This document shows positions 51,201-63,200 of a stretch of 64,000 bases of DNA, in pieces. This DNA comes from Puffinus mauretanicus. Its lineage: Eukaryota; Chordata; Aves; Procellariiformes; Procellariidae. Location: the NCBI GenBank assembly GCA_023333565.1, contig JAJKFH010002480.1, positions 434,001 through 498,000 on the forward strand, read 5' to 3'. Within the stretch, counting starts at the first letter, position 1; every line of letters starts with the position of its first letter. The notes beneath the pieces were generated by a model. It was not told the DNA's origin, ran no database searches, and was given only the letters and a program-made list of their open reading frames with translations. The position numbers were made by a program, and so were the translations under genes.

Positions 51201-54200
51201 TTTGCTAAAAAGTAAAGGTAGACTCTAGAATTGAAAAATGTATAAATATAAGTGAATTTTTTCTCACTGTCAATAGTTCAGAAAATTGATGGTTTTGAAG
51301 GCTTTATTCTTGCCTGACTTCTTATTGCCCAGGTAATAATCACTGAACAATCGCAGAGTAGATTGTACTCTTACAAAGTGCTATTTGAGAATGCAGCAGG
51401 CAAATTGGTGTGTTGCTTTTTCTTTTTTTTAAAAATACCTTAACTTATGCAGTATGTTTGAATACTAATGTGCATTTCTTACTTCTTTAGGGACTCTGGA
51501 AAAAATTGTAAAGCTGTTGCTTTTAGCAAGGACGGTTCCCTCTTTGCCTGGTGCAATGGAGAAAAGTTGGTGCATTTTATGATACTAATCATTTAGTTTG
51601 TATTAAATACCGAATCAATTACTCTCGTCTGTGCAAAGGCTATTGCTGTTAATGAAAGTGTTTGCAGCTTTAAACACAGTTTATTTTTGTGTTAGTCGCA
51701 GTAGTGGCTTTGTTTCCTGAATATCAGATAAAATATTTACTTTTTTCCTTATCTTTACAATGCACCCATGCCTGTGGAATCTGGATATGCTTTATTTGGG
51801 TACTTCTCAGTACAATAGTACCTGGTTTTCGGGGATTAATCTATTAAAGTTCACAGAAAATGAAGATTCTATGCACCTTACGTACACATGTCACAAAGTT
51901 TGGTTTTTTTATAGACTAGGTGCATTAGAGTTTACAAGAGATTGTCCTTTACATAAGAGTGCATCATGGGGTTGCCGCTGTAAAGAGGTGATAAGGCTTC
52001 TTCTGAAATGTCGGTATTCTTACTAACAAGTTAAAAAAATCTGCAAAAGTATTTAGTAATACCATTTAACCATTTCTTTTAAAGTAGGTAACTTAGATGT
52101 AGGATTCATTACTTTCACCGTTGTTTCTGGTTCTCCAAAATATCTGGGCTCTTCATTTTCCATTAAAAAAATTATTTTTGTCAATTGGAAAGGTCAATTT
52201 CCAGAAAATATTTGTGGGGAAATATGTTTTTCAAACAACCAGTTGTTGTTGTTAAAGTACCCATACTTTAAATGAGAATATTCCAAATGGCAAATCTTTC
52301 CAGTCCTGCCACGCCTCTTTGTTTTGGGGGCTGTCCATCTTCCTTCATTTTTGAGGGGGAACAGTTAGTGAGATGGTGAGGAACAGGCTCCTAATGCAGC
52401 TTCTGAGAACAACAGTGGCTTGGGCGCCTCCTGGTGTGATCTTTTTTGTTTCTTTGGATTCCATATGTGGCAGATCTTTAATTGACAGTGTTCAGAGGTG
52501 CCACTTGACCTTGTTTGTTCAGCCGTCTGACCTTTGCTTTTTATTGTCCATGTCTCCCTGCATCCTCCAACCTCAAAAAGCTCAAGTCTTAAATGTTGTA
52601 TCCTTCTAGATAGAAGACCTTTACAAATACGTGGGATAAACGTGTGTTTTAATTCAGTTAGAATCTTTTTGTTGGCTGTTGCTGAACTTTAGCACTGTGG
52701 AGGTGTGGATGGACTCTCTATGGATAGAGTATATCTTGTCTCTGGTTCAGAGTTTAAATGTTGCAGGCAAAAATAGGTGATGTGTTTTGACCAGTGCTTT
52801 CACTTAGTTTCTGTTATGCTTGGGTATCTGGTTTTAAAATGTGTTCTTGCAAAAATCTAGTAAAAGCAGGAGGGGGGGAAAAAGCTCTTCTAATTTTGTA
52901 ACATTGGCCAAATTTGGAAGAGATCTAAAAGAGTCAAATACATGACAAGTTACCTTGGCTATTAATTAATAAATTATTCCCAGCATGTTTTATTGAAATA
53001 GCATCTTTTGGTTCCAGAGTAAATATTGTTAATGTCGCCAGTGCTGAGTTACTGCGTTCCTTTGATCTTCCAAAGGCAGTTTGCCTTGAATTCTCGCCAA
53101 AGAATAATGTTCTGGCAACATGGCAGGCCTATACAAGTGAGTATTTTACCAGCTTTAAAAGTACACGGGGTAACCGCATATTTTAATTTGGTTTGCAGGC
53201 TTTCCGTTACCTGATTTGTCACTGTAGCATATTTATTGGCTAAATGAGCAGTATAGAAAGTGTACAGAAAATTATATGGATAATCAAGTATATTGCGGAG
53301 GAGGGAGGGATGCCATCTTCTGAAAGCATCTGGTATCGACCGTTCTTACAAACACTAAATCAGACTGCACGTACTAACAATTACTCTATCAAGTAAATCG
53401 CATGTTTCTAAAAATTGCTAATTAATCTTAGTGCAGAGAGTGTGTTTGAATAATGTGCTGTTCAAGCAGTTCATATTTGTGTACAGACAAGGAAAATTGT
53501 AAGCTATCTCGGAGTAGTCATGTCCTCCACTGGGGATAGCTGACTTGAGTGTTTTCTATTGTCCAGAGGGCTTTATTCTCTCCTCTGCCTTTCTATGGAG
53601 TTTATGTTCCTGATTTAGATAGCCTCAGTCTCATCTAAGTTGCGTGTCTAAAGTAGATGGTGTAAATGCTTCCTTAGACAGAAAAAGCTGGCCATAAGCC
53701 GAGCGTGTGGGAAGTGGTGTGGGACAGGTTGTAGGATAAGACAAGGCAGCACGAGTGACAGAATTGATGCCAACTGTGGACTGCTAGAGAACTGTTAGGA
53801 GGTCTGTTTTGAATCATTGGTAGAAATAGGCAGGCTTAGTATCCAGAGTGAGTAGAAGGGTACGGAGAGTTTAAAACCAGCAGGACCATTTTGTATGGCT
53901 TGCAGATAGAGCTGTGACTGCAGCGTGATCGACAAAATGTGTTGCATTCTTGTGAGAACAAAATGTACGAATGGAGAACATACCTTCATTGTTTGCCAAG
54001 AGGACAGCTTTTGATTTTGATGAAAAAAACATGCATTAAAAAAATCTGTCCTAGGGTTGGTGGCCCTTGTCTTGTCATGGGAGTAGAAACCCTACACTTC
54101 CAAACGTTAGTTCTTTCTGTAGACTGAAAGACTTATGTTAATAGGTAAAGCACTTAGTAGTCTAGGGTTTAGTCCCTCAGGGGGTGAGATGCTTCTTGTT

Positions 54201-57200
54201 AGAAGTTCATGCATATTTAGTTGCCTGTAGAACCATGAGATGGAATGTCATCATGGTAAACAGATTTAATCCCCAGATCCATCTTTTTGTTGCAGCTGCT
54301 AAAGATGGCACGGCGGGGGTGCCCAACCTACAACTTCATGATGTGAAAACTGGAAAATGTTTAAAATCTTTCATCCAGAAAAAGATGCAGAACTGGTAAA
54401 TAACTTTTCCAGGTCCTAATTGTTTGCAAAGAAGTGTCATTTCCAAAATCTGGTCCAGGTAAATAGAGCTTTTAGTGTGGTGTTGGCTTTCAAAATATTC
54501 ACCTACTACTAGCTGAAAGCAAGTATCTGTGCTTGTAAGTATCTTTGTATGTAGTTATAATTGTTCGTTTCTTAGTATAAATTCACTATCATTTTGCACC
54601 ACAGAGAAAGCTGGGGAGACAATAACTAAGTTTAGTTGTATATTTTTTACTATGCAGATGTCATGTGCCCATTTGAAACATGTATCATGTTTGAACTTGC
54701 TTGGCTTTAAAAATGGAGGAAAAAAAAATCCTAGACTGCTAAAGATGAGCATCATTCAATGTTTCTAATTTTTTTCTTTATATGTAGGTGTCCTTGCTGG
54801 GCAGATGATGAAAGCATTTGTGCCAGGAATGTAAACAATGAAGTGCACTTCTTTGAAAACAACAACTTTAGTACGCAAGTATTTCTATAAGATAGTTTCA
54901 TTGCATTCTATGTAGGCATCTTCTTTTGGGTGGTTTTTTTTTTCCGCTTTCAATTTTTTTCCTCATTTATTCTTTTGCTTCCTTTTTATTTGAAGTATTC
55001 CCTACATTCTATTTGAATTTGGAATTCAGAATTGTTATGTTTTAATGAAGTGTGTTTTCACTTTCTTGTTTATCTTTTCAGTGACTTATCTAGTATGAAA
55101 TGCATCTAATTTTCAATTAAAAAGGCCTGATTTTTGTATTGTTTCTCATTTAATGAGATCCAGGAAATTGTCAATAGAGAACATGATCTATGATTAGTTT
55201 TTTGGGTTGTGTGTATTCTGTCAATGAACTATTAAAAAACGGCTCATTAGAAAATTTAAATTGATGGCAAAAATGAAGTTGTGAAGCTAGAACATTTTTC
55301 TCAAGGAGTTTTACTACTAGTGATAGAATATTTGGAGTCAATAGAGGTCAAAAAGGGAAAGAGGAAGAAAAAAGCAGAAAGATAAAAATGAATTAGAACA
55401 AAAATTTAAAGGAATAAAAGAAAACTGCTGGGGAGAGAACAGTGGTGTGTTTTTGGGTTTTGGTGATTTTTGGTTTGGTGTTTTGGTGGGGGCTTTTTTT
55501 GGTAGTTTTTTGGGGTTGGTTTGTTTGTTTTTTTAAAGCTGCTACAATAATTATTCTGGAAGTTAAAAATACAGCCTATGAGAGACGCAGTTTCCTGAGA
55601 ATTAACCCTACTGATGTTAATGAAGCTATACTAGGGAAGCATGGAATGTCTGTTGCAGCACGAGGTCTGCTGCTCAGCACAAACTTCCTTGCTGGAATAA
55701 GGTTGTGGGTTGCTGCTGTTTGTTTACTTTTTAAAGATGCATTTCCCATAAGTTGTTTGTGTAAAGGAGCAATGTTCAGCACAGAACAGGCCTTTATGAA
55801 TGCCTCCTGTCAGGAAGAATCATCCAGTAAAGTTGTGAGGGGGGAATCCCTGGCTCTGTGTAATGGTGCATGTTATCTGGACATGACTGATGCTGCTTCC
55901 TCTGAAGTCAGCACAGATAAGATGAAGAACACTGTGCCTTGCTTAAAATATGAGCTGTGTTCACGTGGGGTTCAGAACAGCTTCCTTGCTGTTTGAACTT
56001 CCAAATACTAAATACTGGATTTCAGACCTAGGCTCAGTTCAAGCTGGTTTTATAAATAAAAATGTGTGATGAAATGGGAAGGTAATGGTTGTCTGCCTAC
56101 TAAAAGAAATCCTTCATCATTATATACACTGTTCTTTATTATCCATGATACAGACCCATAAAAAGGTATGGTTAAGTAATCCAGGCTAACATGTTTTGTC
56201 ATTAACGTCATCACATGCATGATTTTGGTTTTTTTTTTTTTCCAGATACTATTGCAAATAAACTGCATTTGCAAAAGGTTAATGATTTTGTGTTATCTCC
56301 AGGAGCACAGCCAACCAAGGTACTTCTGATGTTGTTTCCAATTTTTTTCTTGGTTTTCTGGTAATGTACTAGTAGTGAATAGACCCTGTGCTACCAAGAA
56401 TATCATCTGCAATAAAGTCTTGTGGCTTTGTTTTAGGTTGCTGTGTATGTTCCGGGCAGTAAAGGTGCACCATCGTTCGTTAGACTCTATCAGTATCCCA
56501 ACTTTGGTGGCCCTCAGTCTGCACTAGCCAATAAAAGTTTCTTCAAAGCTGACAAGGTGACAATGCTATGGAACAAAAAAGGTATAACAGCTGTATATTT
56601 AAATTTTTATATTCCACTCATTTTGGATTTAATTACTTTATTTACTGTGTGGGTTTTGCATTTAATTTGCATGTGCAGATAAATACTGAAAATATTCATT
56701 AATGCCAATGCGATGTTCAGGTTACAATTCTGAATACCCTGAAATGCTCAAAACTTTCCTGTGTTGACTTCCATGATTTTGTATATTGTAATTGAGAATA
56801 TTCTACATGTTGGTAAATTTTGCAGTTGAATAGCAAATTCAAACTGAATTTTGCATTCTGCGATGATAATGTATTTGGACATAAAAATATACCAGAGCAT
56901 AAACTGTTATTAATCTGTAAAATTGTACATACACAGACATATCACAATTGGGATGACTTGCACAGTCCGCTGTGTGCTTTGCTGTTTGTTAGCAATGAGC
57001 TGTTTCAGAATAATTTTGTAAAAACTGTTTTACTTCCACCCGCATTGATTGGAATACAGGAAAGGTATTACATACATGTAGAAACCACATGTGGGTACAC
57101 AGTTTTGGATAAAACAGATGTACATACAAAAGCTGTTGATGAAACATTTTATTCAAGGACTGATCAGGATGCTTGGTTCCTGCCTTAGTCAGATGAATCT

Positions 57201-60200
57201 CTTTTTTATGGCTGCAAAAGTATGTTCACCTTCTCATAATTCAACGATGAATGCATAGACTTGGCTTACTCTTTTCATCTGAGAAAGGAAGATATTAGTT
57301 CCATATAACTATAAATGGAAAAATTCAGTTCAGAAGAGAATGATACTAGCACTGTTACGCAAGCAACTAACTAGAATTCATAATCAAACTAATTTCTCGT
57401 TGTTCATGGTAGTTTGTGAAATAGTATACACAATTTGCAATAAGTGTATTGAAATAACTATGTCTATTCTATTAGCTACTGCTGTGCTAGTAATAGCTAG
57501 TACAGAAGTTGATAAAACAGGTGCTTCGTACTATGGAGAGCAAACTCTGCACTACATTGCAACAAATGGAGAAAGTGTGGTCGTACAATTGCGTAAGTAG
57601 CTCTCAGGCATTTTTTCATTGATTTATAGGTCTCAATAGTGGGAATTGTTTAATGTATGAGGGGTTTTTTTGTTAATGTAATGAAGTAATCTTAAAAAAA
57701 AAAAATTCTCTTAACAAAAAATCCTTCACCAGAATTTTTTTTTAAATCTGGACTAAGGTGGATTGGTTTCTTTTTTAATAGCTGAATTATCTTCTTGTCT
57801 TTGGTATACTTTTCGCCTTAATGTCAGTAGCACACACTTTCAGTTAAAATATACGAATAATCTGCTTGGGAGGATGTTCATGTGCACAGGAAGGGAATTG
57901 TGCATGTTTACTAAGGAAAAACCTGGACAATGGAGCCAGCTTAATGTCTGAGAAACCAAAATGGGCAGGAAAGTATGTTACCAAACGGAATAATCGTGCA
58001 TGCACTTTGACATGCAATTGATGCTGTTACTCCAGGAACAGGGGCAGAGGGAAAGCACTTTTTTTTTAAGTATATTGGAAAATGGAATTCCTATATTTTG
58101 TATAGTAAAATGGAAAGAGTTCTAAGACGTACAAATGACGTGTTGGGGAGAGGCAAGTTGATGCTCTTAATTTCAGTGTCTTGTTTGAACTGGAATTCCA
58201 TTAATTAATTTCCCCTGTGGTGGTATTTTTTCACTATATTGAGTTGTTGCTGTTTATGGTAAACACCTGTCTTGTTTGGGATTATAGCGAGGCTAGTTTG
58301 TTGTGAATATTGCAAAACATTGGAGATGGAGTGATGTAGACTATCTATGCTTAAATGACTGTAGAGAGACTGAATATATTCTCTTCAATACTAGCACTCA
58401 TTGGGAGAACATCTGCAGTTTACCTTCTGTAGCAAAACTTGTGATAGCAAGTACTGTGCCCCATTTCCCTTTGTTGCTAACTTCACTGGGGAAAAATAAT
58501 CAGGATTATAACTCAGTATCTACAATCTCTGCGAGCACTTCCCTGGATTGAGAACACTAGTTGTTTAATTACATGCTTATTAAAACCTCTTTTGCCCTTT
58601 GAAATGCATCTTTATTAAACAGGAAGCTTATAATTAATTTTAATTTAATTTAGCTATTCCTTTTCAAGGAAAAAAACCAAACTGAAGTCTGTCTTGTAAA
58701 ACTCTTTTTTCCATCAAAAGCAAGTGGTGGGCACTTGGAGTGAGTGATGCCTCATTTCCTGTGGATTTGTATCTTCTGGTTACTTTTGAGGTCCAAATTT
58801 GAAGCTTTTTTCACACTAGCATTTGTAGAGGATTTTTCATTTTTGACTAATACATGCTCATGCAAGCCTTTGCCTTAGCCGTTGAAGCCCATGTAAAGCT
58901 GCCCTCATCTCTCCAGCTGCCTACTGTCATGAAATGTGCAGGAACGTAATTTTCTTTCAGACCTCTGTCTCTGCAGTTGCATTTGGTTAATGTCATCTAA
59001 AAAGTTTTAAAGGGGAAAGCACACAGACAGTGTGATTGCATTCACAGGAATGAACAATTTAAATAGTTTTTTATTTTGGGTCAACACCTGGATTTAAGAA
59101 TTGTCAGTAATGCGGTTGGCATTTAAAAATATCCAGATTATGAAAAGTTATAATGAGCTATGGTTTTTACTTACCCCTGTATATTTTACATGAGTTTCCA
59201 CCACTAATTCATCATTCTTCAATATCACCTAGTGTTCTAACACCCAGAAAGCTTCCAAAACCATCAAATTTCAATCATTATGTGTAAAACCACTTTTTTT
59301 GTGTGCTCTTGCTTTAAAATCTGTCTTACAAAATACCGTGCATGAGCACGGTCCAAAGTTAACTTAGATCAATATTTTGCTGAGCTATGCAATATTTCTT
59401 AAATTAAAAAAACTAGTATCCAGCTGGTATAAAACTCCTGTTTTTGCAGGTTTCCAGTGGGACAGTTTGAGAAGGTCCTGAGAGATCATACTTGAATAAC
59501 GAGGAAAAAAATTAAAGGAATTTTTTTACATGAAAAAAATATGCTTACTGTTAAAGTGCTGATGCTGACCCTACAGAGGTAATTTGGAATGGCTGCAGTT
59601 ATTGTTGCAAACCTTAACTAAAATTATCAGAAGATAAAATGTTGTTTCTACGTCTATTGTTAGCAGAATTCATTTTCACTGTCACTAATTAGATCACAGC
59701 ATTTTAGCAAAGCATGAAGTTAAGAATCACTATTGATTTTACTTTTGCTTGCACTAAAAAGATAAAATCTCCTAACAACAGCTGCGTATTTTCCTTTTCC
59801 TTTAGCAAAAAATGGTCCTATTTATGATGTTGTTTGGAACCCCAATTCTGTCGAGTTCTGTGCTGTGTATGGTTTTATGCCTGCCAAAGCAACAGTTTTT
59901 AATCTGAAATGTGACCCTGTGTTTGATTTTGGAACCGGACCTCGCAATGCTGCCTACTACAGCCCCCATGGACACATCCTAGTGCTAGCAGGATTTGGAA
60001 ACCTCAGGGGACAGATGGAAGTGTGGGACGTTAAAAACTACAAACTCATTTCCAAACCGGTAGCCTCGGATTCCACATACTTTGCTTGGTGTCCTGATGG
60101 GGAACATCTTGTAACAGCTACTTGTGCTCCCAGGCTACGAGTCAGTAATGGGTACAAGATATGGCACTACACTGGCTCTCTATTACACAACTATGAAGTT

Positions 60201-63200
60201 CCATCAAACGAAGAAATGTGGCAAGTTTCCTGGCAGCCCTTCTTGGATGGAGTGTTCCCAGCGAAAGCAGTAAAATACCAGGCAGTTCCGAGTGAATTGC
60301 CCAGCTCTGAGCCAAAGCCTGCTCAAGCCTACAGACCTCCAGCCCTGAGAAACAAACCTGTAACAAGTTCCAAGCTTGTAAGTAGCCAGTTTCATATATG
60401 AACTAAATTGTTCTGTTTCGTTACTTTGCCCATCTTTGAAACTTGGCCTGAAATATGTGTATATATGTAATGAGAGAGTAATCAGACTGAGAGTAGCATT
60501 GGGGGGTTTTTGGGAGGTTTTCTTGATAATCCTCTTTGACACTTTGCTTACTGTTTGCAAGAATGTATGCTAGAAAACTGAAATTTCTTTGGTCCAAATA
60601 CTCTCCTTTTACAAAGTCATTTGCAAACTTTAAAAACGCTCTCTACAACATGCACTGGAACAATAAACTGCAAATTGGGTTTATAGTGAAATTGGGTACT
60701 CTAGTTAAGATAGAAGCTTCTGATTTGGGTGACCTGACTTACTGGTCTAAACCCAGTTAGAAAGGTGGTTGACTCTGCTCCCAACAGCTTTTTTTTTTTT
60801 GCTTTTTTTTTTTTGGTAAGTTTACTTGCTAGAGAGAGATTCAATTGTTAGCAAGTCAGCTGCAGTTTAAACAGGTTTCAGTATAGTGACCTACTTGTCT
60901 AATTAGTTTCTTTTCTGCCAGTTTTCAAAGTAGGCTGAGTAGCAACTAATTATATTTAACAATTGCACCCTTGATGTTTAAGTCTTAGAGAGCTTTGATT
61001 TTGAGCCTTGTGCTTTTGAAGGGAAGACTGCTGCTTGGCTTGTGAGGAATCTATTAATCATACTAATGTCTGATTTCACAAATGATCAACAAGCAGAGGT
61101 AGTAGAGAAAAGATGCATTAAATTAAATGAAATAATTCTGTTTACTTATATGGGCAAGAAATCTTGTCATATGCGTTAAAAAAAATCCAGCTCCTGAATT
61201 AAGAGTTACCTTAAAAAAACCAAAAGTCTAAGCAACCCCCGTTTTCACCTCCCACCCCCCCCAAGAAACCCCACCCTATCTTCCCTCCTAGCAACCCATT
61301 TTTCCTTTCTTGTCACTGGGAGTTTGAGTTTAAAAGTTGTCAACAAAAGCAAAATGCCAAGCTTCAGTCATTTTGTGCTGTTTTATTCCTCTTTGATTTT
61401 ATTTCCCCCCCCGAGATAGAAAACATGATGATTTTGTTATTTTGTTATTTTATCAGAAATCCATGAAATCTTTAGGACATACGGGATAGTCCTATCCAAA
61501 CTTGAGAATAGATGAGTTTGAAACCCTTTTCACACTGTCTTCTGCTACTCAAAAGAGAAAGGGCACGTACTTTTTTCTTTCTTTCTTTTTGTTTTTCCTT
61601 CCTCTTCCTTTATGGTTCATCTTTGCATATAGTGTTGTCTTAAGTAGGTTTGGGGTTCACTGTTAGGTTTTTTTGTGCCAACATGCTTGCAGATGTGGAA
61701 TACAGGTTTCCTAACTGTTAATTTTGCATATCCTGCAGCATGAGGACGAGCCACCTCAGAATATGAAACCACAGTCGGGAAGCAGTGATAAGCCACCCTC
61801 TAAAACAGCTCTCAAAAATCAAAGGAAACATGAAGCAAAGAAAGCTGCTAAACAGGTACTGCAAAAGTAGTTCTTTCAAGGATAATGTTAATTAGTTTTC
61901 ACAAACGGCACTGATCAGTCTCAGAGCGATGACTGTTAGTTGCACTGAGAGCCCTCCACGCATTTTGCACGTGCTAAGTTGTGGGGAGGGTGGTAGACTT
62001 TTTAATTGGACTAAAGCAGGTACAAAAGGATGACTTAAAAATAACAACTTTGGTTAGTTGCTGTCAATGTTAGCTGAAATCAATGTTAAGATTAAGTAAT
62101 TCTGCCCTTTCACCTTCAGACAATCTGCACAGTTTGTTCCAGTCTTAGGTGAGAGGTGAGAACGGACTCGCTGCTTTGATGTTTCCCCCCCCAGCAGGGC
62201 AGGGCTGAGGCGTGTTATCAGGGCAGACCAAAGACAGCCTGTTCTGGGTCACCTCTTTGCTTGCTCTTCTTTGGCTGGGGAGATAAAAATTAGCTTTTGT
62301 TATTAGCCTTCCGATTTCTACTAACTTCTGAAGCAATGCTTTCTTTAAATAAATTTTTTTCATTTCTTACACTGGTTTTGAGTCCTCTCTCTTACTTCAG
62401 AGACAAAGACCCACCAGTCTACTTTATAAAATATTTGTGTATGTGTTTTTTGCATCATCCTTACTGATGTTTCCCTATGCTATGTGTGGTTGGTGTCTTG
62501 AGGAAGTAGGAATTAAACAAGAAACAGCATGTGAGTTGTTACAGATAACTCTTTTTTTGTGGAAAGCATATATATAGGTAATGCAATACATCAAAGCAAG
62601 TCCCTTACGAATTTTGGAGAACACCAGCAAACTAGTGAAAGAATAAATATTAAATGGATCCCTTGAAATTATTAAAGACATTTTGCAGTCCCTCTGTAAT
62701 CGAACATATTTTGTAGATAATGTGTTTATTTTATTTATTTACAGGAGGCCAAAGCTGATGTGAACCAGGAATCTACACAGTCCTCAGCATCACAGAATGC
62801 ACCACGGAGTGCTGTGCCTGCCGTAACATCAGGAGATCCTGAAGTTGACAAGAAGATAAAGAATTTAAAAAAGGTGAGGGGATTTTTTTCTAATGAACAG
62901 CAGATTTCTTTAAGAGGTGGTCTGTAAGATCTAGTCTGATTGTAAGGTGACTTGAGCTCAGCAGGGTAGCATTTACATACATGGTAATTTCCTGAATTTG
63001 TAAACCAACTTCCTTTGCTTTTCCATCTTGTAAAACAGTAGAGGTCATCACTTGCCAGCACTTCTAAAGATCTTACCAGAGCAGCATCTAGACAGCACAG
63101 AAGCCACTGACAGGTGCACGGAAGAGTGTTCCAGTCTCCTGTTATGAATACTGTTGCATGTGCACCCAGTCTTCACAGCTGAAGGGTAGGGGTACAGCTT

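Noticed and set aside
55442..55996. A 184-codon plus-strand frame in EIF2A intron 6
   Set aside because: Its first part is the T/G low-complexity tract (F/W/V/G-rich translation). The remainder shows no family resemblance and lies between verified EIF2A exons 6 and 7.
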